From Maribacter arcticus (GTDB lineage: Bacteria > Bacteroidota > Bacteroidia > Flavobacteriales > Flavobacteriaceae), in the NCBI RefSeq assembly GCF_900167935.1, contig NZ_FUYL01000008.1:62001-126000 (forward strand): a stretch of 64,000 bases of DNA, written 5' to 3'. The position numbers and the translations under genes were made by a program. A model generated the notes under the pieces. That model was not told the DNA's origin and searched no databases. It worked only from the letters and a program-made list of their open reading frames with translations. Below, piece after piece: positions 34,833-45,275 of this stretch; the first letter of the stretch is position 1; every line of letters starts with the position of its first letter.

Positions 34833-35789
34833 TTAATTCGGTCTATTGAAAGCAACCTTAGGATTTGCCTGTTTTTGCTCTTCAAACAATCGTTGTTGCT
34901 GCTTAACAGTCATGGTGCTACCATCATGACTCCAACCTGGAGGTCCGAAAATATACATTAGTTTGTGGCCAAATTTCTTAGACTTCTTCATATCCGCCCA
35001 AATATCTTTGAATTCGTGAGTTAGAATTACAATAGGATTGTTAGAGTTAGGCGCGTGAATTACACCGAATTTTACATCTATTTCTTCATCATATTCTTTC
35101 CAAGTTCCAAATATCTTATCGAAGAAATTTAAAAATCCGCCGTGGTTCTTATCTAAGTATTCAACATTCTGTGCGTGATGAACTTGATGCATTGTATGTG
35201 TATTGAATATTTTTTCAATGAATCCCATTTTAGGCACATATTTAGAATGTAATTGAAATTGCCAAAATGACTCAATAGCCAAACACACTACAACCATTTC
35301 TACCGGAAATCCAATAATTGGCATCCATACGTAGAAAAAAGGCTTGTAAAGCAACGTAAACCAGCCATTACGTATAGCCGTACCAAGATTAAAATTATCT
35401 GATGAATGATGCACTATGTGTGCCGCCCAAAGAATACGAATTTCGTGATTAGCTCTATGAAACCAGTAATATGTAAAGTCATCTGCCAATTGACATAGCA
35501 ACCAAACATACCAAGCGTAACCAAATGATTTATAACCCATTATATTTGTTCTCACACCATCGACCATAGGGTTAAATAGCTCATAAGCATATTCAAAAAG
35601 AACAATTAATAATATCACTTTTAACAAAGGCCCTATTATAGCCGAGCCAATACCCATTGCACTACTTGCCGCAAAATCTTTCCAATCATAAAGATCATCA
35701 TCACCATGAGTTTTACTGTAGGTTAATTCTAATAAAATAAAGGCTATAAAAGCCGGTGCGCCGTATACCAGAGGGTTGGTGAAATCCAT
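34833..35789 (-). CDS. Sterol desaturase / fatty acid hydroxylase family membrane protein
   Basis: A 318-residue integral membrane di-iron enzyme. The eight-histidine cluster is present: YYWFHRANHEIRILWAAHIV continuing to HHSSD, then NTHTMHQVHHAQN. Several membrane helices flank it (ALFIAFILLELTY-like start, AIIGPLLKVILLIVLFEYAY). Members hydroxylate or desaturate fatty acids, sphingolipids or carotenoids; in Bacteroidota such enzymes may modify flavolipid, sulfonolipid or ornithine-lipid acyl chains. The substrate cannot be told from sequence. It converges with the Gfo/Idh gene at the strong terminator. Confidence 0.88.
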   Translation of the reverse strand: MDFTNPLVYGAPAFIAFILLELTYSKTHGDDDLYDWKDFAASSAMGIGSAIIGPLLKVILLIVLFEYAYELFNPMVDGVRTNIMGYKSFGYAWYVWLLCQLADDFTYYWFHRANHEIRILWAAHIVHHSSDNFNLGTAIRNGWFTLLYKPFFYVWMPIIGFPVEMVVVCLAIESFWQFQLHSKYVPKMGFIEKIFNTHTMHQVHHAQNVEYLDKNHGGFLNFFDKIFGTWKEYDEEIDVKFGVIHAPNSNNPIVILTHEFKDIWADMKKSKKFGHKLMYIFGPPGWSHDGSTMTVKQQQRLFEEQKQANPKVAFNRPN

Positions 35790-35897
35790 TAATTAAAAAT
35801 TTTTGTAAATGTAGTTATAAAAGCATTTATAGTAAGAATTGTCCAATCTTAACTTTCTATTTTATAATAAGACAATTCAATTCTTAAACAGATTGCA

Positions 35898-36326
35898 TTA
35901 TTGCTTACTTCTAAGGATTTCGTTCTGTTCTTTTAACAAACTCTCAACACTTGCAAGCAAAGCAATGTTTTTTGGTGTCTCCACCTCTTTATTAGCCGGG
36001 TCTTCAGATTTTTCTTTAAATCGATTTATAAACTTAACCACAACAAAAATTGTAAAGGCTATAATACTAAAATCAATCAATGACTCTATCAATTCACCAT
36101 AACCGACAGCTACCTCCTCTACTTTTTCACTAGCCTCTCTTAAGACCCATTTTTTGTTGGATAAATTCACATCATCTGTCAACAATGAAAGTGGAGGCAT
36201 AATAACTTTAGACACCAAAGCACTTACCACCTTATTGAAGGCTGTTCCTATAATAATACCAATGGCCAAATCAATCATATTGCCTTTAATGGCAAAATTC
36301 TTAAACTCTTCAAAGAATTTTTTCAT
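35898..36326 (-). CDS. mscL: Large-conductance mechanosensitive channel MscL
   Basis: MscL forms a homopentamer that opens under membrane tension on hypo-osmotic shock. The 142-residue protein has the N-terminal helix FFEEFKNFAIKGNMIDLAIG, first pore helix with GIIIGTAFNKVVSALVSKVI, second helix IDFSIIAFTIFVVVKFINRF, and a charged C-terminal bundle (SVESLLKEQNEILRSKQ). The periplasmic loop is typical in length. It lies 8 nt after parC on the same strand. Confidence 0.95.
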   Translation of the reverse strand: MKKFFEEFKNFAIKGNMIDLAIGIIIGTAFNKVVSALVSKVIMPPLSLLTDDVNLSNKKWVLREASEKVEEVAVGYGELIESLIDFSIIAFTIFVVVKFINRFKEKSEDPANKEVETPKNIALLASVESLLKEQNEILRSKQ

Positions 36327-36334
36327 ATCAATAA

Positions 36335-38998
36335 TTAATCAAACAAGGTTTTAGGATCATCTGGTGGTAGTACATTTCCTGAATCTTCACTATCATTTTC
36401 GTCATTAGATTCAATAGCCTCTTCATCCACTACTTCAATATCCTCTGCCTTTTCAGGAACCACAGGCTCATAAGGCAATGGATCTAATAAATTAATGTTT
36501 TTAACCTTTTCGGTAATGAATTGATTACCTAAAGCTTTAATTCCTTTTATTGATATAAAATCTTCTATATCAATAGATTCATTATCTTTCGCCTCTTTAC
36601 CTCTAGGCTTAGGAAATTCAATTTCAACCAAAGGCCTCCAGTCAGTCGAAACTATTTCTAAATATGATTTAGGATGCTCTGAGATAAACAATTCCTCTCT
36701 ATTTTCGTTCTCGATAACAAACCTTTTAACATAGAAACGCTCTTTTTCACCCTCCCAATAAATAGCTGAAATTGGCTTCTCTGGAATCCATTTTTCAAGC
36801 ACAATCATATCATCATCGAAGTGAGATGTCAACACTGGTAAAAATGTTTTAGCAACACCTTTTTGATTGATTACCAACAACAAGTCATCACCTTTAAATT
36901 CGCCAAGAAGCTCTCCTCTACCATCTACATTTAACCTACGAACAACATCGTCGAACCAAATTTTTCGTGGCTTTAAAGTAGAAACACCTTTCTCTTTTAA
37001 CTCAATTCGTTTAACCGAATACTTTGTGACTATATTTCCTTTTGATGCTCTTCCCTTAATTATTACATCAGTAAAGTCAATATCCCATTTCAACTTCTTA
37101 ATACTACCGACCTGTCTTAATAATACTGTAATTACTTCAGCCTCACCATTAGGATTAGCGGAAAAATATAATACCTGAGACCCAGGTTTACCAGGTATTA
37201 AGTCATAAATTCTATCTCTAGTTATACTAGTAACATTAAATCGCTTAATATATGTAGGGCCACCCTTACCATCTTTATAAACCAAGTTATAAGTTGTCCG
37301 CTTATCCTTTTTCTTAAAAACAGCAACGTGAATAATACCTTTACCAACGAAAATCTTGGAATCTACTTTAGACACCATCATTTTCCCTTCATTGGTTATC
37401 ACTATAATATCGTCTATGTCACTACAATCAGTAACATATTCATCTTTTTTAAGCGATGTACCTACAAATCCCTCATCTTTATTTACATACAGTTTAGTAT
37501 TTCTAATAGCTACCTTAGTTGCTTCAATATCATCGAATACTCTAATTTCCGTTAAACGACCTCTATCCTTACCGTAAGTTTCTTTTAAATTCTTAAAATA
37601 ATTTATCGCGAACTCGATTAAATTAGCAAGATGGTTTTTCACTTCGGCAATTCGCTCTTGTAGACTCTCTAGATATTGCTGAGCTTTATCTAAATCAAAT
37701 TTTGAAATTCTTTTAATTCTAATTTCTGTAAGCCGAGTAATATCTTCCTCAGTTACCGCTCGTTTTAAATGCTTGGTAAAAGGAGCCAATCCTTTATCGA
37801 TAGCGCTAATTACACCCTCCCAAGTTTCTTCATCCTCAATATCTCGGTAGATTCGATTTTCAATAAATATTCTTTCTAATGAAGTAAAATGCCACTGTTC
37901 TTCTAATTCACTCAATTGAATCTCAAGCTCCATTTTCAAAAGCTCTACAGTTGAATCGGTAGACCTTTTAAGCATTTCTGTTACACCGATAAACAATGGT
38001 TTGTTATCCTCGATTATACAACCTAGTGGAGATATTGACGATTCACACGCCGTAAAGGCATAAAGTGCATCAATGGTTTTATCTGGCGAAATCCCAGACG
38101 GAAGATGAATTAAAATTTCAACATCAGCAGCCGTGTTGTCTTCAATTTTTTTGACTTTAATCTTGCCTTTGTCATTAGCCTTTAAAATGGAATCTATTAA
38201 ACTACTAGTATTAGTTCCATACGGTATCTCATTGATTACCAATGTATTCTTATCAAGTTGAGCTATCTTAGCACGAACCCTAATTTTCCCTCCTCTTAAT
38301 CCGTCATTATAATTTGTAATATCTATAATACCTGCGGTTGGAAAGTCAGGGTATATTTTAAATCGTTGCCCTTTTAAATGCTTGATAGTAGCATCAATAA
38401 GTTCAATAAAATTATGAGATAAGACTTTCGTTGAGAGTCCAACAGCAATACCCTCGGCTCCTTGCGCCAATAATAACGGGAACTTCACTGGTAAATTTAC
38501 GGGCTCTTTCTTTCTTCCATCATAGGAAGATTGCCATTCAGTAATTTTTGGACTAAAAACAACTTCAAGCGCAAACTTAGAAAGCCTTGCTTCAATATAT
38601 CTAGATGCAGCAGCCCTATCGCCTGTCAATATATTACCCCAGTTACCTTGGGTATCTATAAGCAAATCTTTCTGTCCGATTTGGACCATGGCATCAGCAA
38701 TACTCGCATCACCATGCGGATGATACTGCATCGTATGCCCTACAACATTTGCAACTTTGTTATAACGACCATCGTCCAACTCCTTCAAAGAATGCATTAT
38801 CCTACGCTGCACTGGCTTAAAACCATCTTCAATCGCAGGTACTGCTCGTTCTAAAATCACATACGAGGCATAATCCAAAAACCAATCTTTATACATACCA
38901 CTAACCCTAGTTAAGGCATCAGAAGAATCTGAATTAGTATTATTCTCTTCAGAAAGGTTTTCGTTAATATCCTCGTTCAAATCGTCATTTTCCTCCAT
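36335..38998 (-). CDS. parC: DNA topoisomerase IV subunit A
   Basis: The cleavage/religation subunit of topoisomerase IV, which decatenates daughter chromosomes. 887 residues. After an acidic N-terminal extension, the winged-helix domain contains the active tyrosine Y134 in TGDRAAASRYIEARL, with the quinolone region VVGHTMQYHPHGDASIADAM. The C-terminal part is a beta-pinwheel-like region followed by an acidic tail. Pairing with parE immediately upstream supports topoisomerase IV rather than gyrase; gyrase-type GyrA-box was not seen. Confidence 0.93.
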   Translation of the reverse strand: MEENDDLNEDINENLSEENNTNSDSSDALTRVSGMYKDWFLDYASYVILERAVPAIEDGFKPVQRRIMHSLKELDDGRYNKVANVVGHTMQYHPHGDASIADAMVQIGQKDLLIDTQGNWGNILTGDRAAASRYIEARLSKFALEVVFSPKITEWQSSYDGRKKEPVNLPVKFPLLLAQGAEGIAVGLSTKVLSHNFIELIDATIKHLKGQRFKIYPDFPTAGIIDITNYNDGLRGGKIRVRAKIAQLDKNTLVINEIPYGTNTSSLIDSILKANDKGKIKVKKIEDNTAADVEILIHLPSGISPDKTIDALYAFTACESSISPLGCIIEDNKPLFIGVTEMLKRSTDSTVELLKMELEIQLSELEEQWHFTSLERIFIENRIYRDIEDEETWEGVISAIDKGLAPFTKHLKRAVTEEDITRLTEIRIKRISKFDLDKAQQYLESLQERIAEVKNHLANLIEFAINYFKNLKETYGKDRGRLTEIRVFDDIEATKVAIRNTKLYVNKDEGFVGTSLKKDEYVTDCSDIDDIIVITNEGKMMVSKVDSKIFVGKGIIHVAVFKKKDKRTTYNLVYKDGKGGPTYIKRFNVTSITRDRIYDLIPGKPGSQVLYFSANPNGEAEVITVLLRQVGSIKKLKWDIDFTDVIIKGRASKGNIVTKYSVKRIELKEKGVSTLKPRKIWFDDVVRRLNVDGRGELLGEFKGDDLLLVINQKGVAKTFLPVLTSHFDDDMIVLEKWIPEKPISAIYWEGEKERFYVKRFVIENENREELFISEHPKSYLEIVSTDWRPLVEIEFPKPRGKEAKDNESIDIEDFISIKGIKALGNQFITEKVKNINLLDPLPYEPVVPEKAEDIEVVDEEAIESNDENDSEDSGNVLPPDDPKTLFD

Positions 38999-39023
38999 TC
39001 AGAAGCAATCGTATTTATTTAGT

Positions 39024-40886
39024 TTATACTACTTTATCCTTAATTAAGTCAACTTCAACTTTAAGATTATTGATAATGAATTTTTGTCTATCAGGAGTGT
39101 TTTTTCCCATATAAAAACTTAATAATTCCTCTATAGACATTGCCTTATCTAGCATTATAGGTTCTAATCGAATATCATCACCAATGAAGTGTCTAAATTC
39201 ATCAGGTGATATTTCTCCTAAACCTTTAAATCTCGTGATTTCTGGTTTCCCTGTCAATTTATTTATGGCATGTTGACGCTCTTCATCGCTATAGCAATAA
39301 ATAGTTTCCTTTTTATTACGCACCCTAAATAGAGGTGTCTGCAATATATAAAGGTGATTTTCTTTTATCAACTCTGGAAAAAATTGCAAAAAGAAGGTGA
39401 TTAGTAACAATCTAATATGCATACCATCTACATCGGCATCGGTAGCTATAATAATATTATTGTAACGTAAATCTTCAATAGTCTCTTCAATATTCAATGC
39501 AGCCTGTAACAGGTTGAACTCCTCATTTTCGTAGACAATCTTCTTAGACATGCCATATGAGTTTAAAGGTTTTCCTTTTAAACTAAAAACTGCCTGTGTA
39601 TTTACATCTCTAGATTTAGTTATAGAACCTGATGCGGAATCTCCCTCAGTTATGAATAAAGAGCTTTCTAGCCTACGATCATTCTTCATATCACTTAGAT
39701 GAACTCTACAATCTCGCAGTTTCTTATTATGTAAACTTGACTTCTTTGCTCGGTCACGCGCTAACTTACGAATACCCGAAAGTTCTTTTCGCTCCTTCTC
39801 AGCCATCATAATTTTTCGCTGAAGCTTATCTGCAGTATCTGTATTCTTATGAAGATAATTATCTAAATATTTACCAATGAAATCATTGATATACGTCCGT
39901 ACAGTAGGAAATTCTCCGCCCATATCGGTAGAACCTAATTTCGTTTTAGTTTGACTTTCAAAAACTGGCTCTGTAACTTTTAATGCAATAGCGGAAATTA
40001 TAGACTTTCGAATATCGGATGCATCGTAATCTTTCTTGTAAAATTCTCTTATAGTTTTTACTATAGCTTCTCTAAATGCAGCTTGGTGCGTACCACCTTG
40101 TGTCGTATGCTGCCCGTTAACAAAAGAATGATACTCTTCGCTATATTGTGTTTTGCTATGTGTCATGGCAACTTCAATATCCTCTCCTTTTAAATGAATA
40201 ACAGGATAAAGCATATCATCCATATTATTATTATCTTCAAGAAGATCTTTTAATCCGTTTTCAGAGTAGAATTTTTCACCATTAAATACTATTGTAAGAC
40301 CTGGATTTAGATACACATAGTTTTTAAGCATGCGTTCTACATACTCATTTCTATACTTATAATGTTTAAAGATCGCTTCATCAGGAATAAAAGTAACCTT
40401 GGTGCCTTTTCTTTTGGTCGTTTCTTCTGGACCAACTTCATTTTCTAAATTACCTGAACTAAACTGAGCTGTCTTTATTTGGTTCTCTCGCGAAGATTGA
40501 ACTTCAAAAAAACTAGATAAAGCGTTTACGGCTTTAGTACCTACACCATTAAGACCTACCGATTTTTTAAATGCTCTACTATCATATTTACCACCAGTGT
40601 TCATTTTAGAAACTACATCTACAACTTTTCCTAGCGGTATACCACGACCATAATCACGCACCTTAACAACCTTATCTTTTATGGTGATTTCAATAGTCTT
40701 ACCAGCGCCCATTACAAACTCATCGATACAGTTATCGATAACTTCTTTCAATAAAATATAGATCCCATCATCTGCTGAAGAACCATCTCCCAATTTACCG
40801 ATATACATACCAGGCCTTAATCGGATATGTTCTTTCCAATCAAGCGAGCGTATGTTATCTTCAGTATATTGAGTGTCTTGGGACAT
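39024..40886 (-). CDS. parE: DNA topoisomerase IV subunit B
   Basis: The ATPase subunit of topoisomerase IV. The 620 residues include the GHKL ATP site ([44 protein letters not shown]), the transducer domain, and the TOPRIM domain ([29 protein letters not shown]) ending [20 protein letters not shown]. It directly precedes parC with a 25-nt gap. The sequence upstream (40887-41126) divides it from the divergent cbpA and holds no convincing gene. Confidence 0.95.
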   Translation of the reverse strand: MSQDTQYTEDNIRSLDWKEHIRLRPGMYIGKLGDGSSADDGIYILLKEVIDNCIDEFVMGAGKTIEITIKDKVVKVRDYGRGIPLGKVVDVVSKMNTGGKYDSRAFKKSVGLNGVGTKAVNALSSFFEVQSSRENQIKTAQFSSGNLENEVGPEETTKRKGTKVTFIPDEAIFKHYKYRNEYVERMLKNYVYLNPGLTIVFNGEKFYSENGLKDLLEDNNNMDDMLYPVIHLKGEDIEVAMTHSKTQYSEEYHSFVNGQHTTQGGTHQAAFREAIVKTIREFYKKDYDASDIRKSIISAIALKVTEPVFESQTKTKLGSTDMGGEFPTVRTYINDFIGKYLDNYLHKNTDTADKLQRKIMMAEKERKELSGIRKLARDRAKKSSLHNKKLRDCRVHLSDMKNDRRLESSLFITEGDSASGSITKSRDVNTQAVFSLKGKPLNSYGMSKKIVYENEEFNLLQAALNIEETIEDLRYNNIIIATDADVDGMHIRLLLITFFLQFFPELIKENHLYILQTPLFRVRNKKETIYCYSDEERQHAINKLTGKPEITRFKGLGEISPDEFRHFIGDDIRLEPIMLDKAMSIEELLSFYMGKNTPDRQKFIINNLKVEVDLIKDKVV

Positions 40887-41126
40887 TTAATAAAATTTTA
40901 TGAAAGTGCTGCTAAAGATAGTACCACTCGGCAAAAGATAAAACCCCTAAACGTTAAAGTAATTAACAATGAATTCCACATTTTTGTTGATAGCAGTCAC
41001 AATAGAGAATAATCACCAACAAATTCATCATTATGAAACTTACTTTAAATTGGTAACTATTTGGTGATATCTATCATAGGAAACACCTCAATGTTTTTAT
41101 ATCTTTAGTTTAGATTTTTAAGACCT

Positions 41127-42023
41127 ATGGAATTTATTGATTATTATAAAATTCTTGAAATAGACAAGAAAGCTTCTCAAGCAGACATTAAAAAAGCCTA
41201 TAGAAAATTGGCCCGAAAACTGCATCCAGATTTAAACCCTAATGATAAAAGCGCACAACAAAAGTTTCAGCAGGTAAATGAGGCAAATGAAGTTCTAAGT
41301 GATCCTGAAAAAAGGAAGAAATACGACCAATACGGCAAAGATTGGGAGCATGCAGATGCTTTTGAAGAGGCGAAAAGAAATCAACGCAGTTCATCAGGAG
41401 GTCGTAGAAATACATACAGTACATCAGGCGGTGGCAGTGAAGATTTTTCTGATTTCTTCGAGTCGATGTTCGGTGGAGGAGGTTACAGCGGTGGAGGAAG
41501 AAGATCAACTCAATTTAAAGGTCAGGATTTGAATGCCACCTTAAAATTAAATATGCTCGATATCTTAGAAGATCAAAAGCAAACATTGGACCTTGGAGCT
41601 AAGAAAATAAGAATCACTATACCTGCTGGGGTTGAAGATGGCCAAACAATTAAAATTACTGGTTATGGTGGCGAGGGAGTTAATGGAGGCCCCAAAGGAG
41701 ATTTATACTTAACATTTGAGATAAATAACAATACGCCTTTTAAAAGAGTCGGAAATGATTTGTATAAAAATCATATCATCACTCTATATGATGCCATACT
41801 AGGTGGTGAAATTGAAGTGGAAACTTTAACCGGAAAAGTAAAATTAAAGGTTAAGCCAGAAACTCAAACTGACACAAAGGTTAAGTTAAAAGGAAAAGGT
41901 ATGCCGGTATACAAGAAAAAAGGCGCTCATGGAGATTTATATATAACCTACAAAGCATCAATGCCAACAAACCTTTCAGCGAAGGAAAAAGAATTATTCA
42001 AACAACTTTCAGAATTACAATAA
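41127..42023 (+). CDS. cbpA: DnaJ-class co-chaperone CbpA
   Basis: A 298-residue type II J-protein that stimulates DnaK. It has the J domain with the HPD motif ([13 protein letters not shown]), a Gly/Ser-rich linker ([29 protein letters not shown]) and two C-terminal beta-barrel substrate domains ([35 protein letters not shown]). The zinc-finger of DnaJ is missing, which identifies the CbpA type. The cbpM gene follows after 2 nt, supporting the assignment. Confidence 0.94.
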   Translation: MEFIDYYKILEIDKKASQADIKKAYRKLARKLHPDLNPNDKSAQQKFQQVNEANEVLSDPEKRKKYDQYGKDWEHADAFEEAKRNQRSSSGGRRNTYSTSGGGSEDFSDFFESMFGGGGYSGGGRRSTQFKGQDLNATLKLNMLDILEDQKQTLDLGAKKIRITIPAGVEDGQTIKITGYGGEGVNGGPKGDLYLTFEINNNTPFKRVGNDLYKNHIITLYDAILGGEIEVETLTGKVKLKVKPETQTDTKVKLKGKGMPVYKKKGAHGDLYITYKASMPTNLSAKEKELFKQLSELQ

Positions 42024-42025
42024 AT

Positions 42026-42319
42026 ATGGATTCAGAAAATTTTATACTAATAGAACACTACTGTGAACAGACACAAACCCCAATAGATTTTATTGACGAT
42101 TTATTGGAATACGGTATGATTGAGGTTCAATTAATTGAGAACAAAACTTATGTTCAATCACATTACATAATAGAAATTGAAAGAATCTATAGATTACGCC
42201 AAGATTTAGGCATTAATATGGAAGGAATAGATTCTCTCAACCATATGCTGGAAAAAGTCAACCGATTAGAACGAGAATTAAAATTGTTAAGAAACCGCTT
42301 AACTATTTATGAGCATTAA
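42026..42319 (+). CDS. cbpM: Chaperone modulator CbpM
   Basis: A 97-residue MerR-like helical protein that binds the J domain of CbpA and restrains it. It opens [20 protein letters not shown], then [20 protein letters not shown] and a C-terminal coiled coil ([19 protein letters not shown]). It starts 2 nt after cbpA, giving the conserved cbpA-cbpM operon. Its stop overlaps the convergent ychF stop by 4 nt. Confidence 0.9.
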   Translation: MDSENFILIEHYCEQTQTPIDFIDDLLEYGMIEVQLIENKTYVQSHYIIEIERIYRLRQDLGINMEGIDSLNHMLEKVNRLERELKLLRNRLTIYEH

Positions 42320-43410
42320 ACATTAAACCTGAAATGCATTACATCGCCATCTTTAACGATGTATTCCTTGCCTTCAACTCTCATTTTACCAGCTTCTTTT
42401 ACTTTTGATTCACTACCAAAAGCAACGTAATCATTATAGGCTATTACCTCTGCCCTAATGAATCCTTTTTCAAAATCAGTATGTATAACACCTGCCGCTT
42501 GAGGTGCTGTTGCTCCAACTGGAATAGTCCAAGCACGAACTTCTTTAACACCAGCAGTGAAATACGTTTCAAGATTTAATAATTTATAAGCTCCACGAAT
42601 CAATTTTGCAGAACCCGGCTCTTCTAAACCTAAGTCCTCCAAAAACATATGACGCTCTTCATAAGTCTCTAATTCTGTAATATCAGCTTCGGTACCTACT
42701 GCAAGAAAAATAACTTCAGCATTTTCATTGGCAACCATTTCTTTCACCTTTTCCACATAAGCATTCCCCTTCACAGCTGCATCTTCATCTACATTACACA
42801 CATACATCACTGGCTTATCTGTAATAAACTGTAGTGGTTTCACAAATTCAAGTCTAGACTCTTCATCAATTTGAATTGCCCTTACAGACACCCCTGCTTC
42901 TAATCCACTCTTTATAGCCAGTAAAGCAGCCTCTTCTTTTTGAGCTTCTTTATTACCTGTTCTTGCCGCTCTTTTTACTTTTTCAAGTTTTTTATCTACG
43001 GTCTCCAAATCTTTCAATTGAAGCTCCATATCTATAGTCTCCTTATCCCTTATCGGATCCACACTACCATCTACGTGTACTATATTGTCATTATCAAAAC
43101 AACGTAGAACATGTAAAATGGCATCCGTTTCACGAATATTACCAAGAAACTGGTTTCCTAAACCTTCACCTTTACTTGCTCCTTTTACCAATCCTGCAAT
43201 ATCCACTATTTCAACAGTTGCAGGCAATACCCTTTCAGGGTTGACTAATTCTTCTAATTTCTCTAATCTGGCATCAGGCACATTAACAACCCCAATATTT
43301 GGCTCAATAGTACAAAATGGAAAATTTGCACTTTGCGCCTTAGCATTAGACAAACAATTAAAAAGTGTTGATTTACCCACGTTTGGTAATCCTACTATAC
43401 CTGCTTTCAT
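42316..43410 (-). CDS. ychF: Redox-regulated P-loop ATPase YchF/OLA1
   Basis: YchF is an Obg-family NTPase that prefers ATP and associates with ribosomes. The 364-residue protein has the P-loop [19 protein letters not shown], the G2/G3 segment [11 protein letters not shown] and [20 protein letters not shown], a coiled coil ([20 protein letters not shown]) and the TGS domain at the C-terminus ([35 protein letters not shown]). All motifs are intact. It converges with cbpM, with no space for a terminator between the stops. Confidence 0.96.
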   Translation of the reverse strand: MKAGIVGLPNVGKSTLFNCLSNAKAQSANFPFCTIEPNIGVVNVPDARLEKLEELVNPERVLPATVEIVDIAGLVKGASKGEGLGNQFLGNIRETDAILHVLRCFDNDNIVHVDGSVDPIRDKETIDMELQLKDLETVDKKLEKVKRAARTGNKEAQKEEAALLAIKSGLEAGVSVRAIQIDEESRLEFVKPLQFITDKPVMYVCNVDEDAAVKGNAYVEKVKEMVANENAEVIFLAVGTEADITELETYEERHMFLEDLGLEEPGSAKLIRGAYKLLNLETYFTAGVKEVRAWTIPVGATAPQAAGVIHTDFEKGFIRAEVIAYNDYVAFGSESKVKEAGKMRVEGKEYIVKDGDVMHFRFNV

Positions 43411-43610
43411 AATAAAGAATATTTAAAGGGTGCAAATATAGTTTTTACTTCAACATTCTACATTCAATTTCTACTCTTATGTTGATTAAAAATGCATAGT
43501 GAATATTTACATTATCTTCAAACTTTTTAGACCGATAACAACTAATGTTTGGTATTTTAACATTTTTTAAGAAATATTTTAATACTTTACGCCAAGAACT
43601 GTAAGAATAA

Positions 43611-44189
43611 ATGGAACTTCACTCTGATGAGACGCTTTGGTATTTTTTTAAAAAGGGAGAGGTCAATGCTTTTTCACTTCTTTTTAAAAAGTATTACCCC
43701 CAATTACATGTGTATGGAATAAAATTGAGCAATGCTCCTAGTCTCACAGAAGATTGCCTTCAAAACTTTTTTATTCAACTCTATGAGGATAGGGAGAAAA
43801 AAGGAACTATAAAGAATCTTAAAGCTTACTTATTTGTTTCTTTCAAAAGGAGACTGATAAAACAACTTCAAAAAAATCAGAAAAACATTCCTATTTCAGA
43901 AGCTCAATTTTTTAAATCAAATTTCACATTTTCAACTGAAGAAATTGCCATTCATCAAGAAATTCAATTTCTATGTACCACTACGCTGTCACAATTAATA
44001 AATCAACTATCTCCAAGACAAAAAGAAGTTATCTATTTAAAGTACTACAGTAACATGAATAGTAAAGATATAGCCGAGGTAATGGATATGAATTACCAAA
44101 GCGTATTAAATGTCCTTCAAAAAGCATTATCAAAATTAAGATTAGCCTCTGAAAATCAACAACTTAAATCTATTTTAAAAAAAAGTTGA
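43611..44189 (+). CDS. ECF-type RNA polymerase sigma factor
   Basis: A 192-residue sigma-70 family factor with region 2 (WYFFKKGEVNAFSLLFKKYY, TEDCLQNFFIQLYE) and region 4 helix-turn-helix (LSPRQKEVIYLKYYSNMNSK, DIAEVMDMNYQSVLNVLQKA). This is the FecI-like group of Bacteroidota. The next two genes are a FecR anti-sigma factor and a TonB receptor with an STN domain, so the three probably form a cell-surface signalling system in which receptor occupancy frees the sigma factor. It may activate the downstream receptor gene itself. Confidence 0.93.
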   Translation: MELHSDETLWYFFKKGEVNAFSLLFKKYYPQLHVYGIKLSNAPSLTEDCLQNFFIQLYEDREKKGTIKNLKAYLFVSFKRRLIKQLQKNQKNIPISEAQFFKSNFTFSTEEIAIHQEIQFLCTTTLSQLINQLSPRQKEVIYLKYYSNMNSKDIAEVMDMNYQSVLNVLQKALSKLRLASENQQLKSILKKS

Positions 44190-44204
44190 AAATAGTAGGG
44201 TATA

Positions 44205-44230
44205 TTTTATAAGAAAAAACCTCTTATAAA
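44205..44230 (+). repeat. Small inverted repeat between sigma and anti-sigma genes
   Basis: TTTATAAG (44206-44213) and CTTATAAA (44223-44230) form a weak 8-bp AT-rich hairpin in the 57-nt gap. It lacks a U-run, so termination is unlikely. Its role, if any, is unknown. Confidence 0.3.
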
Positions 44231-44246
44231 TGGAACACCTTACTAA

Positions 44247-45260
44247 ATGGACAATACAAACAAATTCGACTTACAGTATTTTTTATCAGATATGTCATTT
44301 AAAAATTGGGCTAAAGGCTTAAATAAAAATGATATAGCTTACTGGAATAGTTGGGTACAGCATAACCCAAAACATATTGAAACTGTTGAAAATGCAAAAG
44401 CCATTGTTGTTGGCATAAATTTCAAGCCACAATTTCTAAGTAATGAAAAGGTTGACCAAGAGCTTTCTAAAATTCTACCTAAAATAGGATTAAAAACTTC
44501 TACGAAACAACCTTTAACAAAAACACGACCATTAAACAAGACAATATATTTTTCAGCCGCTGCCATAGTCCTAATTTTATTAAGCTGGACAAGCCTATCT
44601 CTCTTAAATGATCACAACACAATTACACATAAAACGAATTTTGGTGAAATCATAGATCTAAAGTTACCTGACGGTACTTCTGTAGTATTAAATGGCAACT
44701 CAGAAATATTTTATGAAAAGGATAATCCGCGATTGATAAATCTTAAAGGTGAAGCATATTTTAAGGTAAAATCTATACCGAGCACCAATGCAAAATTCTG
44801 GGTTACTACCAATGATCTTAAAGTAGAGGTTCTTGGAACTCAGTTTCATGTAAATACTAGAGAACAAAAAACAAATGTTGTTTTAGATGAAGGATCCATT
44901 CATTTAGAATTTAAAAACGGTGATGTCACTAAAATGATTCCTGGTGAAATGGTATCATTTTCAAATAAAAGCAATGAGGTTGTTCATAAAAAAGTTACTG
45001 TCGAAACACCATATGCTCTATGGCGCGGCGGAACCTATGCCTTTAATGAAATTCCACTTAAAGATGTAATGTTGAATTTAGAGCTCACTTATGGCCTTGA
45101 AGTTAGATATTCATCTGATCATTTAAAAGATATACCCATTTCAGGAGGTATCCCTAATCAAAATTTAAAAATATGTATTGCCGCAATTGAAAAGGCAACT
45201 GGAACTAGAATCATTAACAAAGGAAATATTTTACAAGTACAAGAGAACCCTATTTATTAA
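44247..45260 (+). CDS. FecR-family anti-sigma factor
   Basis: A 337-residue single-pass inner-membrane protein. The N-terminal 95 residues are cytoplasmic and would bind the sigma factor. One membrane segment follows at about 99-120 (TIYFSAAAIVLILLSWTSLS). The periplasmic part has the FecR domain (INLKGEAYFKVKSIP, FWVTTNDLKVEVLGTQFHVN, VVLDEGSIHLEF) and a C-terminal DUF4974-like region (FNEIPLKDVMLNLELTYGLE) that contacts the receptor STN domain. The gene ends 15 nt before the receptor start. Confidence 0.93.
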   Translation: MDNTNKFDLQYFLSDMSFKNWAKGLNKNDIAYWNSWVQHNPKHIETVENAKAIVVGINFKPQFLSNEKVDQELSKILPKIGLKTSTKQPLTKTRPLNKTIYFSAAAIVLILLSWTSLSLLNDHNTITHKTNFGEIIDLKLPDGTSVVLNGNSEIFYEKDNPRLINLKGEAYFKVKSIPSTNAKFWVTTNDLKVEVLGTQFHVNTREQKTNVVLDEGSIHLEFKNGDVTKMIPGEMVSFSNKSNEVVHKKVTVETPYALWRGGTYAFNEIPLKDVMLNLELTYGLEVRYSSDHLKDIPISGGIPNQNLKICIAAIEKATGTRIINKGNILQVQENPIY

Positions 45261-45275
45261 CTAAACTATTTATTT

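Noticed and set aside
40827..41012. Small frame in the parE-cbpA gap
   Set aside because: It begins antisense inside parE and has no signal, motif or terminator.
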